Shown one piece after another: positions 34,004 to 43,454 of a DNA stretch of 64,000 nucleotides; the stretch's first letter is position 1; every line of letters begins with the position of its first letter. The stretch is from Ruegeria discodermiae (lineage in GTDB: Bacteria > Pseudomonadota > Alphaproteobacteria > Rhodobacterales > Rhodobacteraceae). Position numbers and translations under genes: made by a program. The notes under the pieces are model-generated. The model was given only the letters and a program-made list of their open reading frames with translations. It did not search any database and was not told the origin of the DNA. Where the stretch lies: NCBI RefSeq assembly GCF_030758345.1, contig NZ_JAVAMO010000006.1:124001-188000 (forward strand). Reading direction: 5' to 3'.

Positions 34004-34870
34004 TCAGAACCACTGTCCGGGTTCCATCAGCCCCAGATCCAGCAATTGGCGGGAATGCCATTCAAAGGGAGTTGAATTGTGCCAGTGGAAACTGTGGATA
34101 TCGAATTTTGATCCGGGATTGCGCTTCAACGCCTTGGCGGTGCGGAAGGAACAGATCGCCGCCGTCAGGTTATGGTGCCATGGGCAGGCATAGGTGTTGT
34201 ATTCCTGCTCGGCAAAGGTGTGATTTGGGCGCAGTTCCAGACCGGGTGCGGATTTGAACAGGGCGATCCGGTCGATCTTGCGGCTGTCTTTTGGGATGTG
34301 CTCTTCAAACCGCCAACGCACGCCGCCGAAGAAATCCAACTGGCGTTCCCTCGGTTGTCCGGTGACCGGGTCGGTTCGGGCAAGGGCGTAGTAGCCTGAT
34401 TTGTCCAGATGTGCCCGATCCAGCGACACGCCGTTGGGCGCATGCCCCAGATCGTCGGCATAAAGGTCGATCACATAGGTCAGCATGGCGTCGCGGCGCT
34501 CTTCCTGGTGGAAGGCCAGCATCTCGCCCACGCTGCGGGTCTCGCAAAACGGATAGAATAGGTATTCCGCATTATAGCAGTAATACATCCAGCGCCCCGG
34601 TGTGGCTGCGATCACCTTGTTGACGGCGGCGGTGACCGCGCCGTCGGGGCCGCAGTCGAAGCTGATGCGATGCACCCGCGACTCGACATCCTGAGGCAGT
34701 GAAAACGCATCCGGCATCAGCGCCAGGACCGTTCCAAAGCCGCATTGCAGGTGATGGCGTAACGTCGTTGCGACCTCGACGTCATCCTCGACGAAGATCA
34801 TCGCCAGCGGCGCGGTCCCCGGCAGGGCGGTGTCCTGTTCCAGAAATCGGTCGAGAGTAGGGTGCTGCAT
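34004..34870 (-). CDS. Putative glycosyltransferase family 2-like protein
   Basis: A 288-residue protein. The N-terminal part (APLAMIFVEDDVEVATTLRHHL) looks like the first strand and helix of a GT-A fold, and the C-terminal region is rich in aromatic and His residues (FHWHNSTPFEWHSRQLLDLG). I cannot see a confident DxD motif, although DLYADDLG is a candidate. ATG at 34870 has AGGACC upstream; the longer ORF from 34909 lacks such support. It diverges from miaB. The assignment rests on fold-like pattern only. Confidence 0.55.
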   Translation of the reverse strand: MQHPTLDRFLEQDTALPGTAPLAMIFVEDDVEVATTLRHHLQCGFGTVLALMPDAFSLPQDVESRVHRISFDCGPDGAVTAAVNKVIAATPGRWMYYCYNAEYLFYPFCETRSVGEMLAFHQEERRDAMLTYVIDLYADDLGHAPNGVSLDRAHLDKSGYYALARTDPVTGQPRERQLDFFGGVRWRFEEHIPKDSRKIDRIALFKSAPGLELRPNHTFAEQEYNTYACPWHHNLTAAICSFRTAKALKRNPGSKFDIHSFHWHNSTPFEWHSRQLLDLGLMEPGQWF

Positions 34871-34995
34871 CAGGGTCCTGTGATTTGCCGCGCTGGCATG
34901 CTGGCACAAATTCGGTTAATTGCAGCCGCATTGCAAGCGATGCGCGTTGCGTATAGACGCCTGCGTCGATCCCGCCAGTGCAAAGGCAATGCCCG

Positions 34996-36315
34996 ATGTC
35001 CAAACCCAAAAAACTATTCATCAAGACCTATGGCTGTCAGATGAACGTCTATGACAGCGAACGCATGGCAGAGGCGCTGGGCGGGCAGGGCTATGTCGAA
35101 ACCCAATGCGCCGATGACGCCGACATGATCCTGTTGAACACCTGCCATATTCGCGAGAAGGCGGCGGAAAAGGTCTATTCCGAGCTTGGCCGCTTCAAGG
35201 GGCTGAAGGCGGAAAAACCCGATCTGAAAATCGGCGTTGCGGGTTGCGTGGCGCAGGCCGAGGGCGAAGAGATCATGCGCCGTCAGCCTCTGGTCGATCT
35301 GGTTGTCGGCCCGCAAAGCTATCACCGCCTGCCCGAGATGGAGGCCAAGACCCGCCAGGGCGGCAAGGCTCTGAACACGGATTTTCCCGAAGAGGACAAG
35401 TTCGAGCAGTTAAAGAAGCGCCCCAAGGCGAAACGCGGTCCCACCGCTTTTTTGACCGTGCAGGAAGGCTGCGACAAGTTCTGCGCCTTCTGCGTGGTAC
35501 CCTATACCCGTGGGGCCGAGGTCAGCCGCCCGGTTGATCGCATCCTGAGCGAGGCCCGCGATCTGGTCGAACGCGGCGTGCGCGAGATCACGCTGCTGGG
35601 CCAGAACGTCAACGCCTATCACGGTGCCGGGCCAGCGGGCGACATGACTCTGGCGCAACTGATCTGGCAGTTGGACAAGATCGACGGGCTGGAACGCATC
35701 CGCTTCACCACCTCGCACCCCAATGACATGAACGATGACCTGATCGAGGCGCATGGCACATGTGACAAGTTGATGCCTTATCTGCATCTGCCGGTGCAAT
35801 CGGGCTCAGACCGAATCCTCAAGCGCATGAACCGCTCACACACCGCCGAAAGCTATCTGCGGTTGATTGAACGCATCCGCGCGGCGCGGCCCGATATCCT
35901 GATGTCGGGCGATTTCATTGTCGGTTTCCCCGAAGAGAGCGAGGCGGATTTTCAGGCCACGCTCGATCTGGTGGAAGAGGTCAAATATGGCTACGCCTAT
36001 TCCTTCAAATACTCGACCCGGCCCGGAACGCCAGCGGCGGAGCGTCCCCAGGTCGACCCGGCTGAGGCCGATGATCGCCTACAGCGTCTGCAAGCCCTGA
36101 TCACAAGGGATCAACGATCTGTTCAGGATTCGATGGTAGGTCGTGAGGTCAAGGTCCTGTTTGAAAAGCCCGGACGTCTTCCGGGGCAGATGGGGGGCAA
36201 GTCAGACTATCTGCATGCGGTGCATGTCGATGACGCCGATGTCGAGATCGGTGATCTGCGCCGCGTGCGCATCGTTGACTCGGCAGCAAATTCCCTGCGG
36301 GGCGTTCTGGCATAA
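34996..36315 (+). CDS. miaB: tRNA-2-methylthio-N6-dimethylallyladenosine synthase
   Basis: A 439-residue radical-SAM methylthiotransferase that modifies A37 of tRNAs reading UNN codons. The auxiliary cluster cysteines are Cys14 (YGCQMN), Cys50 (NTCHIR) and Cys84 (AGCVAQ); the radical-SAM cluster is Cys159, Cys163 and Cys166 (CDKFCAFC). The TRAM domain lies at the C-terminus ([14 protein letters not shown] onward). Start at 34996 ([14 protein letters not shown]) matches the family; an in-frame start at 34978 is less likely. In many alphaproteobacteria miaB is directly followed by phoH; here an outer-membrane protein gene lies between. Confidence 0.96.
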   Translation: MSKPKKLFIKTYGCQMNVYDSERMAEALGGQGYVETQCADDADMILLNTCHIREKAAEKVYSELGRFKGLKAEKPDLKIGVAGCVAQAEGEEIMRRQPLVDLVVGPQSYHRLPEMEAKTRQGGKALNTDFPEEDKFEQLKKRPKAKRGPTAFLTVQEGCDKFCAFCVVPYTRGAEVSRPVDRILSEARDLVERGVREITLLGQNVNAYHGAGPAGDMTLAQLIWQLDKIDGLERIRFTTSHPNDMNDDLIEAHGTCDKLMPYLHLPVQSGSDRILKRMNRSHTAESYLRLIERIRAARPDILMSGDFIVGFPEESEADFQATLDLVEEVKYGYAYSFKYSTRPGTPAAERPQVDPAEADDRLQRLQALITRDQRSVQDSMVGREVKVLFEKPGRLPGQMGGKSDYLHAVHVDDADVEIGDLRRVRIVDSAANSLRGVLA

Positions 36316-36474
36316 AAACGCCGCCGCGCCGTAAATGGCGTTGTGGTGGCAGTGTACAGGTTGTGTTTTTTGCGCTACACCGGCCCAGATGTAGTAGTCT
36401 ACGTGTGGCAGGGCAGGTAAAGCGATGCGCTGGTCAATCAAGTGCGAAACTTCGAGTATGTGAGGGGGCTCACG

Positions 36475-37227
36475 ATGAACAAATGGAAATCCGTTCTGGG
36501 ATTCAAAGCGATCCCGGCAATCCTGTTGGCGGCCAGCGCTGCGGGTTCCGCCCTTGCGGGTAATGTGCAATCGCCCTTGCAGGACCCGGTTGTCGATGCG
36601 CCGGAGCCGCCGAACTGGGACGGGTTTTATGCAGGTGGCTCCCTCGGCTACGGGTTCGGTTTTGAAGACAGGTTTGGCGTCTCGCGCAATGGCGGAGGAG
36701 CTGAAAGCCTTGGCGACATGGAGCCCGATGGCCTTTACGGGGGGGTGCGTGGCGGTTGGCGCGATTCTATTCGATTTGCCACGGGACGTCAGTACGTTTA
36801 CGGATTCGAGGTCGGCTACGATGTTGCCAGTATTGAGGATTCCGTCACTGGCGATGCGCTTGGCGCGACCCTCGAAGGGCGTTCGGAAATCAAGGATATG
36901 TTCGCCCTGCGCTTCAAGGGCGGGATCACCAATCGTTCTGGCAGGACGCTGTATTTCAGTTCCATCGGGTATGTGAATTCAGAGGTCGAAACCAGTATCG
37001 ACAGCAGCGCCGGGGGTGGCACGCTCTCGGGTGCAAGCGACGACCGCCGCGATGGATATGCGATCGGGGTGGGGGTCGAGCACAAGCTGACCGAGCAATT
37101 GTCGCTCACCGGGGAATACGAATACGTCAACCTGAACTCCAAATCCGTCCAGGTGACGGATGACGTTACGACCAAGTCAACGCCAGGATTTCATGGCTTG
37201 AGGCTTGGGCTGAATTTTCGGTTCTGA
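36475..37227 (+). CDS. Outer-membrane beta-barrel protein
   Basis: A 250-residue protein with a Sec signal peptide (MNKWKSV start, cleavage near SALA-G) and a beta-barrel typical of the opacity/Omp25-like family. It begins NWDGFYAGGSLGYGFGFED and ends in an aromatic C-terminus (GLRLGLNFRF) suited to BAM recognition. GAGGGG precedes the ATG at 36475. It is probably a small porin-like or structural outer-membrane protein. It lies between miaB and phoH, with about 160 bases upstream that hold its own leader. Confidence 0.82.
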   Translation: MNKWKSVLGFKAIPAILLAASAAGSALAGNVQSPLQDPVVDAPEPPNWDGFYAGGSLGYGFGFEDRFGVSRNGGGAESLGDMEPDGLYGGVRGGWRDSIRFATGRQYVYGFEVGYDVASIEDSVTGDALGATLEGRSEIKDMFALRFKGGITNRSGRTLYFSSIGYVNSEVETSIDSSAGGGTLSGASDDRRDGYAIGVGVEHKLTEQLSLTGEYEYVNLNSKSVQVTDDVTTKSTPGFHGLRLGLNFRF

Positions 37228-37237
37228 TCAGCTGGGG

Positions 37238-37262
37238 GTGCAGCGCAACAATCGGGCTGCAC
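37238..37262 (+). other. Stem-loop between the barrel gene and phoH
   Basis: GTGCAGC (37238-37244) and GCTGCAC (37256-37262) form a 7-bp stem with an 11-base loop, 11 bases after the barrel-gene stop. No T-tract follows directly. It may end or process the upstream transcript. Confidence 0.3.
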
Positions 37263-37305
37263 TACCACGATTTGTTTCAGCGAGATGAAAAAGCGCGACA
37301 TGCGC

Positions 37306-37335
37306 TTGCACGCGGGACGGGATGTTGGCTACGCT
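37306..37335 (+). promoter_or_regulatory. Possible promoter of the phoH operon
   Basis: TTGCAC (37306-37311) and TACGCT (37330-37335) are spaced by 18 bases and lie 29 bases before the phoH ATG. The -10 match is modest, as is common in GC-rich alphaproteobacteria. Confidence 0.35.
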
Positions 37336-37364
37336 CGGCCCAGACTGCCAACACAGGAGAGCGG

Positions 37365-38396
37365 ATGGCCATAGGTGCCCTGAACCCACCGCAGGAAGAT
37401 GCGCCGAACGAGGTGCTTCTTGAGTTTCCCGACAACCGTTTGCTGATTGATCTTTGCGGAGAATACGACCGCAATCTCGCCCAGATCGAAGAGAAGTTGA
37501 GCGTGCAGATTCTGCGGCGCGGCAACCAGCTGGCGATTCTCGGCGATGAGACCGCGCAAAAGCAGGCCGAGGAGGTGCTCGAGTCGCTCTATGAGCGGCT
37601 GCAGGATGGCCGCCCGGTCGAAGCGGCCGATGTCGACCGCGAATTGCGCATGGGCAATTCCGAGCAGGGCACCGGCGCGCGCGACGGCGACCAGCTCGAA
37701 ATGTTCACCGGCGAAAAGGTCGAGATCAAGACCCGCAAGAAACTGGTCGAGCCTCGCACGGATGCGCAGAAAGCCTATGTGCTGTCGCTGTTTGAAAACG
37801 AACTGGCTTTTGGAATCGGACCCGCCGGGACAGGCAAGACCTATCTGGCCGTGGCGGTGGGCGTGTCGATGTTCATCACCGGGCTGGTGGACCGGATCAT
37901 TCTCAGCCGTCCGGCGGTCGAGGCGGGCGAGAAGCTGGGATACCTGCCGGGCGACATGAAGGACAAGGTTGATCCCTATATGCAGCCGCTTTATGACGCG
38001 CTGAACGATTTCCTGCCGGGTAAACAGCTTGCCAAGCTGATCGAGGAAAAGAAGATCGAGATCGCGCCGCTGGCCTTTATGCGGGGCCGGACGCTGGCCA
38101 ATGCGTTTGTGGTGCTGGATGAGGCGCAGAACGCCACAACCATGCAGATGAAGATGTTCCTGACCCGGTTGGGTGAGGGCTCGCGCATGGTGATCACCGG
38201 CGACCGCAGTCAGGTGGACCTGCCGCGCGGTGTGCCCTCTGGCTTGGCCGATGCCGAACGCCTGTTGGGTGATGTGCCTGGGATCAGCTTCAACTACTTC
38301 ACCGCCAAGGATGTGGTGCGTCACCCGCTTGTCGCCGCCATAATTGAAGCGTATGAGGCCGACTCCGGACGCGATTCCGCCTCCCGGACCGGCTAG
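37365..38396 (+). CDS. phoH: PhoH-like ATPase
   Basis: A 343-residue PhoH family P-loop ATPase. The Walker A motif is GPAGTGKT (152-159) and the Walker B region is FVVLDEAQNAT; RSQVDLPRG is a further family motif. A KH-like N-terminal region precedes the ATPase core. The start at 37365 has AGGAGAG upstream and discards a longer frame. It heads the conserved operon phoH-ybeY-corC-lnt, linked to rRNA maturation and envelope functions. The exact role of PhoH is still not well defined; RNA helicase or RNA-processing activity is proposed for the family. Confidence 0.95.
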   Translation: MAIGALNPPQEDAPNEVLLEFPDNRLLIDLCGEYDRNLAQIEEKLSVQILRRGNQLAILGDETAQKQAEEVLESLYERLQDGRPVEAADVDRELRMGNSEQGTGARDGDQLEMFTGEKVEIKTRKKLVEPRTDAQKAYVLSLFENELAFGIGPAGTGKTYLAVAVGVSMFITGLVDRIILSRPAVEAGEKLGYLPGDMKDKVDPYMQPLYDALNDFLPGKQLAKLIEEKKIEIAPLAFMRGRTLANAFVVLDEAQNATTMQMKMFLTRLGEGSRMVITGDRSQVDLPRGVPSGLADAERLLGDVPGISFNYFTAKDVVRHPLVAAIIEAYEADSGRDSASRTG

Positions 38397-38443
38397 GCGC
38401 GGTCCGGCAGCGCGGCAATGTCCCTGATTTTGCCGAGGCATGC

Positions 38444-38977
38444 ATGGAGCTGGACCTGACACTGGAAGACACCCGCTGGGGCGACCTGTCGACGCTGGTA
38501 GAACGGGCTGTCGTCGCGGCGCTGGACCATCTGGGGATCGAATCGGAGAGTTGCGAGGTGAGCCTGCTTGCCTGCGGCGACGAACGGATTGCCGAGCTGA
38601 ACGCGGCCTTTCGCGACAAAGTGACGCCCACAAACGTGCTCAGCTGGCCCTCGGTCGACTTGGCCGCAGACAGGGATGGCGGCACGCCCGAATTGCCAAA
38701 GCCCGATTTCACCGGCGAAATCGCCTTGGGAGACATTGCGATTTCTTTTGATACTTGCGCCAGAGAGGCCGATGCGGCGGGCAAAAATCTGCAAGATCAC
38801 CTGACCCATTTGATCGTTCATGGTGTATTACATTTGCTGGGGTATGATCACGTCCGTGACGCTGATGCCACTCTTATGGAGGGGCTTGAGGTCGAGATAC
38901 TTGGCAAACTGGGTCTGGATAACCCATATAATGAGTTTGCGGGGCCAGATGGACCGCGGGATTTGGATCAGGATTAA
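38444..38977 (+). CDS. ybeY: Endoribonuclease YbeY (16S rRNA maturation)
   Basis: A 177-residue metal-dependent endoribonuclease needed for 16S rRNA 3'-end maturation and ribosome quality control. The zinc site H-x3-H-x5-H is His126, His130 and His136 (HGVLHLLGYDH). An insertion after residue 70 (ADRDGGTPELPKPDF) is seen in alphaproteobacterial forms. Its stop overlaps the corC start as TAATG at 38975-38979. Confidence 0.95.
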   Translation: MELDLTLEDTRWGDLSTLVERAVVAALDHLGIESESCEVSLLACGDERIAELNAAFRDKVTPTNVLSWPSVDLAADRDGGTPELPKPDFTGEIALGDIAISFDTCAREADAAGKNLQDHLTHLIVHGVLHLLGYDHVRDADATLMEGLEVEILGKLGLDNPYNEFAGPDGPRDLDQD

Positions 38978-39864
38978 TGGGCGACATAGAAGGCAGTTCT
39001 AGCGCAGCGCATCGCGCGCAGAGTGAGATTGACAGTGACCAGACCAGCGACAGGGCAGGATTGCTCGGTCGGATTATGGGGGCCCTGTCTCCGGGTGAGC
39101 CACCGGAAGAAAAACCACAAAACGGACCCGGCCTGCCCGCAACGCAGTTGCCCGGCCTCGTCAACTTGCGGCGGTTGCGGGTCGAGGATGTTGCCATCCC
39201 CACCGCCGAGATCGTGTCGGTTCCAGACTCGATTGCCCGAAAGGAACTGGTGAAGGTCTTCCGCGAAAGCGGGCTGACGAGGCTGCCGGTTTATGAGGGC
39301 ACACTCGACACCCCGCTGGGATTTGTGCATCTCAAGGATTTTGCGCTGACCCATGGGTTCAACGGCAATTCCGCTGCCTTCGATCTGACCACGATGCTGC
39401 GTCCGATGCTCTATGTGCCGCCGTCGATGCCGCTGGGCGTGCTGCTGGCCAAGATGCAGGCCGATCGATGCCATATCGCGCTGGTGATAGACGAATATGG
39501 CGGCGTTGACGGGTTGCTGACCATTGAGGATCTGCTGGAACAGGTGGTCGGAGAGATCGAGGATGAGCATGATCCGGGCGAGGATCAGACCTGGATCAAG
39601 GTCAAGCCGGGTTGCTATATTGCGCAGTCGAGAACTCCGCTGGATGAATTCGAGGCTGAGATCGGTCAATCCCTGACCAGCCACGAAGACGTGGACGAGG
39701 AAGAAATCGACACGCTGGGCGGGCTGGTCTTCATGCTGTCGGGGCGTGTGCCCGCGCGGGGCGAGGTGGTGGTGCATCCCGACGGCCCCGAATTCGAAGT
39801 GATCGAGGCCGACCCCCGCCGCATCAAGCGATTGCGCGTCATGCTGTCGGACAGCGCCGGATGA
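38977..39864 (+). CDS. corC: CorC/HlyC-type CBS-domain protein
   Basis: A 295-residue cytoplasmic protein with two CBS domains (about residues 65-185, including FRESGLTRLPVYEG and HIALVIDEYGGVDGLLTIEDL) and a C-terminal CorC_HlyC transporter-associated domain ending in RRIKRLRVML. The N-terminal 50 residues are low-complexity. No DUF21 membrane domain is present. The family is associated with Mg2+/Co2+ efflux or resistance. It is coupled to ybeY and to lnt (ATGA overlap at 39861). Confidence 0.9.
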   Translation: MGDIEGSSSAAHRAQSEIDSDQTSDRAGLLGRIMGALSPGEPPEEKPQNGPGLPATQLPGLVNLRRLRVEDVAIPTAEIVSVPDSIARKELVKVFRESGLTRLPVYEGTLDTPLGFVHLKDFALTHGFNGNSAAFDLTTMLRPMLYVPPSMPLGVLLAKMQADRCHIALVIDEYGGVDGLLTIEDLLEQVVGEIEDEHDPGEDQTWIKVKPGCYIAQSRTPLDEFEAEIGQSLTSHEDVDEEEIDTLGGLVFMLSGRVPARGEVVVHPDGPEFEVIEADPRRIKRLRVMLSDSAG

Positions 39865-41366
39865 GCCAGCGGTTGCGCTGGTCTCAGCGGTCGCGGCTGG
39901 CGCTCGCAGTGGTGCTTGGCATCGTGGCGGCGCTGGGTCTGGCGCCCTATCATCTGTGGCCGGCGACGCTGGGTGCGCTGATCTGTCTTCCGGTTCTTGG
40001 TTTGCAAGGCCGCACGCGCAAGCAGGCGGCCCTGATCGGCTGGGCCTTCGGGCTGGGATATTTCGGCCATGGCCTGTCCTGGATCGTCGAACCGTTTCTG
40101 GTGGACATTCCCCGCCATGGCTGGATGGCACCTTTTGCGCTGGTGTTCATGGCAGGCGGGCTTGCGCTGTTCTGGGCGGCGGCGTTCTGGGCGGCGGCAG
40201 CGCCGCGCCTGGGGAGCATCGGGCGCAGTTGGTTCCTTGTTTTCAGCTGGTCGCTGGCTGAGTTCGCGCGGGCTTATGTGCTGACCGGGTTCCCCTGGGC
40301 CGCGTTCGGACAGATTTGGGTCGACACCTCGCTGGCGCAATCGCTGGCCTATATCGGCCCGCAGGGGCTGGCCATCTCCACCTTGGCGGCCACGCTGCCA
40401 TTGGGGGCCGCGATAAGCGGCACGGGACCCGCGCTGCCGCGCGTGTTGAACGCCGCGCCCGCGCTCTGCCTGCTGGCGGTTGCGGTATTGTTCAGCGCCG
40501 GGCAGCCTCCGGCCATGCTGACTGACAAGATCGTGCGGCTGGTGCAACCCAATGCGCCGCAACACCAGAAATGGGACCCTGCGCATATTCCGCGCTTTTT
40601 CCGGCGCCAGATCGAGTTCACAGCAGCCGGGCCAAGGCCCGATCTGATCGTCTGGCCGGAAACAGCTATACCGACCTGGCTGGACGAGGCCGGGGATGTG
40701 TTCCAGGCCATCAGTGATGCCGCAGGCGATGTCCCGGTTGTTCTGGGCATCCGCCGCTATGATGGGACCCGGATTTACAACTCGGCAGTCTATCTGGATG
40801 GCAAAGGTGCGCCGTTAAGTGTTTATGACAAGCATCATCTGGTGCCGTTTGGAGAATATGTGCCCTTTGGCGATCTGCTGGCCCGAGTCGGTATTCAAGG
40901 CTTCGCCACCAATGCCGGGCAGGGGTTCAGCGCGGGGCCGGGACCGGAGCTTATGTCACTGGGACCCATCGGTACCGCCCTGCCGCTGATCTGTTACGAA
41001 GCGGTGTTCCCGCAGGATGTGGGCGCGGCCCCGCCGCGCCCCGACATGTTGCTGCAAGTGACCAATGATGCCTGGTTCGGGTCGTGGTCTGGCCCCTATC
41101 AGCATCTGGCGCAAGCCCGAATGCGGGCGATCGAGCAGGGGCTGCCCATGGTGCGTGTGGCCAATACCGGCGTGTCGGCCATGATTGACCCATATGGCAG
41201 GACAATCGCTGATATCCCATTGGGCGTCGACGGATATGTCGATGCAAACCTGCCCGCACCACGCGGACCGACCTTTTATGCGCAGAGCGGTGATCTGCCG
41301 GCACTTCTGTTCCTTCTCTTTGGACTCGGCGGCGTGATCGCCCTGCAACGCAAGCGCTCTGGCTGA
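39861..41366 (+). CDS. lnt: Apolipoprotein N-acyltransferase
   Basis: A 501-residue inner-membrane enzyme that adds the third acyl chain to lipoproteins. Six or more membrane segments occupy the N-terminal half, followed by the nitrilase-like domain with catalytic triad Glu267 (WPETAIPT), Lys324 (YDKHHLVPFGEYVP) and Cys378 (ICYEAVFP). A last membrane segment lies near the C-terminus (PALLFLLFGLGGVIAL). It closes the phoH-ybeY-corC-lnt operon. Confidence 0.95.
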   Translation: MSQRLRWSQRSRLALAVVLGIVAALGLAPYHLWPATLGALICLPVLGLQGRTRKQAALIGWAFGLGYFGHGLSWIVEPFLVDIPRHGWMAPFALVFMAGGLALFWAAAFWAAAAPRLGSIGRSWFLVFSWSLAEFARAYVLTGFPWAAFGQIWVDTSLAQSLAYIGPQGLAISTLAATLPLGAAISGTGPALPRVLNAAPALCLLAVAVLFSAGQPPAMLTDKIVRLVQPNAPQHQKWDPAHIPRFFRRQIEFTAAGPRPDLIVWPETAIPTWLDEAGDVFQAISDAAGDVPVVLGIRRYDGTRIYNSAVYLDGKGAPLSVYDKHHLVPFGEYVPFGDLLARVGIQGFATNAGQGFSAGPGPELMSLGPIGTALPLICYEAVFPQDVGAAPPRPDMLLQVTNDAWFGSWSGPYQHLAQARMRAIEQGLPMVRVANTGVSAMIDPYGRTIADIPLGVDGYVDANLPAPRGPTFYAQSGDLPALLFLLFGLGGVIALQRKRSG

Positions 41367-41414
41367 TTTTGCGATTGACCCGCGCCTGCGCCGCGCGTAT
41401 CCGGGGTCGAACCC

Positions 41415-41459
41415 ACCACAACGGCTTCCTGGCGTGGTTGGGAAACATTTAATGGAGCA
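41415..41459 (+). promoter_or_regulatory. SAM/SAH riboswitch upstream of metK
   Basis: A small pseudoknot element matching the SAM/SAH riboswitch described upstream of metK in Rhodobacterales. P1 is ACCAC (41415-41419) with GTGGT (41434-41438); the loop between them is the conserved AACGGCTTCCTGGC. The 3' segment TGGAGCA (41453-41459) pairs back with GCTTC of that loop to form the pseudoknot. That strand contains the Shine-Dalgarno GGAG, 7 bases before the metK ATG, so ligand binding should hide the ribosome site and lower MetK synthesis. The match is by my recollection of the consensus and by pairing. Confidence 0.9.
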
Positions 41460-41464
41460 CTTAC

Positions 41465-42646
41465 ATGTCCCGACAGAATTACATCTTCACTTCGGAATCC
41501 GTTTCCGAGGGCCATCCCGATAAGGTTTGCGACCGGATCTCGGATGCGGTTCTCGATGCCTTCCTGAGCGAAGAACCCGAAGCGCGCGTTGCCGCAGAAA
41601 CCTTCGCCACAACCAACCGTGTCGTGATCGGCGGCGAGGTCGGATTGTCGGATCAGGACAAGCTGCACGAATATATGGGCAAGATCGACCAGATCGCCCG
41701 CGATTGCATTCGCGATATCGGCTACGAGCAGGACAAGTTCCACTGGAATACCTGCGAGATCACCAACCTGCTGCACGAACAATCCGCTCATATCGCGCAA
41801 GGCGTCGATGCGTCTGACAACAAGGACGAAGGCGCGGGCGATCAGGGCATCATGTTCGGCTACGCTACCACCGAAACTCCGGCGCTGATGCCGGCCCCGA
41901 TCCAGTATTCACATGCGATCCTGCGGCGGCTGGCCGAAGTACGCAAGAACGGCACCGAACCCGCGCTTGGCCCGGACGCCAAGTCGCAGCTATCGGTGAT
42001 TTATCGCGATGGCAAGCCGGTCGGTGTCAGTTCGGTCGTGCTGTCGACCCAGCATCTGGACGAGGCGCTGACCTCGGACGATATCCGCCAGATCGTCGAA
42101 CCCTACATTCGCGAAACTCTGCCCGATGGCTGGCTGAGCCCCGAGACGGAGTGGCACGTGAACCCCACCGGTAAGTTCGTCATTGGCGGACCCGACGGGG
42201 ATGCCGGCCTGACCGGGCGCAAGATCATTGTGGATACCTATGGCGGCGCGGCCCCCCATGGCGGCGGCGCGTTTTCCGGCAAGGACCCGACCAAGGTGGA
42301 TCGTTCGGCGGCTTATGCGGCGCGCTATCTGGCCAAGAACGTGGTTGCGGCGGGCATGGCGGAACGCTGCACGATCCAGCTCAGCTATGCGATCGGTGTC
42401 TCCCGGCCGCTGTCGATCTATGCCGATACCCATGGCACAGGTCTGTTGCCTGATGCCCAGATCGAAAAGGCGATTGACCAGATCATGGACCTGACCCCGC
42501 GCGGCATCCGCTCGCATCTGGACCTGAACAAGCCGATCTATCAGCGCACCGCCGCTTATGGCCATTTCGGCCGCGAGCCAAGCGCAGATGGCGGGTTCAG
42601 CTGGGAACGCACCGACCTTGCAGAAGCGCTCAAGCGCGCGGCCTGA
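41465..42646 (+). CDS. metK: S-adenosylmethionine synthetase
   Basis: A 393-residue MetK making SAM from methionine and ATP. Signatures are [20 protein letters not shown], the hexapeptide-type motif [12 protein letters not shown], and [19 protein letters not shown] near residue 270. It stands alone with its own riboswitch-controlled leader and is followed by a strong intrinsic terminator at 42670. Confidence 0.97.
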   Translation: MSRQNYIFTSESVSEGHPDKVCDRISDAVLDAFLSEEPEARVAAETFATTNRVVIGGEVGLSDQDKLHEYMGKIDQIARDCIRDIGYEQDKFHWNTCEITNLLHEQSAHIAQGVDASDNKDEGAGDQGIMFGYATTETPALMPAPIQYSHAILRRLAEVRKNGTEPALGPDAKSQLSVIYRDGKPVGVSSVVLSTQHLDEALTSDDIRQIVEPYIRETLPDGWLSPETEWHVNPTGKFVIGGPDGDAGLTGRKIIVDTYGGAAPHGGGAFSGKDPTKVDRSAAYAARYLAKNVVAAGMAERCTIQLSYAIGVSRPLSIYADTHGTGLLPDAQIEKAIDQIMDLTPRGIRSHLDLNKPIYQRTAAYGHFGREPSADGGFSWERTDLAEALKRAA

Positions 42647-42669
42647 CTGGCCTCAAGCGAATTCGCAGG

Positions 42670-42697
42670 GGCGGCCAACGGGCCGCCTTTGGTTTTT
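42670..42697 (+). terminator. metK terminator
   Basis: GGCGGCC (42670-42676) and GGCCGCC (42681-42687) form a 7-bp GC stem with a 4-base loop, followed by TTTGGTTTTT. It is a good intrinsic terminator and it separates metK from trmB. Confidence 0.78.
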
Positions 42698-42743
42698 CAG
42701 CCCGCTATTGCCGCGCGCCGCGCAAGGCTTTAAGGGCCTCGCC

Positions 42744-43454
42744 ATGAGCACCAAGTCGCCCGCCCGCCCGCACAGAAACTTCTATGGCCGCCTGAAGGGC
42801 AAGGCCCTCAAGCAGAGCCAGAAGGCCTATCTCGACGAAGACCTTGCCGCGCTGTCACCCGGCGCGGTGAATTGGGAGGAAAACCCCGAACGCACCCCGC
42901 TTGATCTGGACGCGCGCTTTGACGGCAAGCTGGTCTGGCTGGAGGTCGGGTTCGGCGGTGGCGAGCATATGGTGCATCAGGCAGCCTCGAACCCGGATGT
43001 GGGCATTATCGGGGCAGAGCCCTACATCAATGGTGTGGCGATGCTGCTGGGCAAGATCAGGCGCGCGGGCGTGAGTAACCTCGCCGTGCATCCCGGCGAT
43101 GCGCGTGATCTGATGGATGTGCTGCCCGAGGCCTCGATCGCGCGAGCCTTCCTGCTCTATCCTGACCCTTGGCCCAAGAAGCGCCACCACCGCCGCCGTT
43201 TCGTGACGCAGGAGCATCTGGGGCCACTGGCGCGGGTCCTGAAGCCCGGCGCGATCTTTCGCGTGGCCACCGACATCCCCGACTATGTGCGCCAGACGCT
43301 GGAAGAAGTGCCCAAGGCCGGTTTTGACTGGTTGGCCGAGCGCCCCGCCGACTGGCGCGCGCCCTGGGACGACTGGCTGTCGACCCGCTACGAGCAAAAG
43401 GCGCTGCGCGAAGGCCGGGTGCCGCATTACCTGACCTTCCGCCGCGCGGGTTAG
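42744..43454 (+). CDS. trmB: tRNA (guanine-N7)-methyltransferase
   Basis: A 236-residue SAM-dependent methyltransferase forming m7G46 in tRNA. The SAM loop is LEVGFGGGEHMVHQA, the next acidic strand is IGAEPYINGVAM, and the family motif LLYPDPWPKKRHHRRR is intact. The ATG at 42744 is preferred over an ORF start at 42558 because the latter would overlap metK. The 3' end overlaps the opposite-strand membrane-protein gene by 4 bases. Confidence 0.94.
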   Translation: MSTKSPARPHRNFYGRLKGKALKQSQKAYLDEDLAALSPGAVNWEENPERTPLDLDARFDGKLVWLEVGFGGGEHMVHQAASNPDVGIIGAEPYINGVAMLLGKIRRAGVSNLAVHPGDARDLMDVLPEASIARAFLLYPDPWPKKRHHRRRFVTQEHLGPLARVLKPGAIFRVATDIPDYVRQTLEEVPKAGFDWLAERPADWRAPWDDWLSTRYEQKALREGRVPHYLTFRRAG

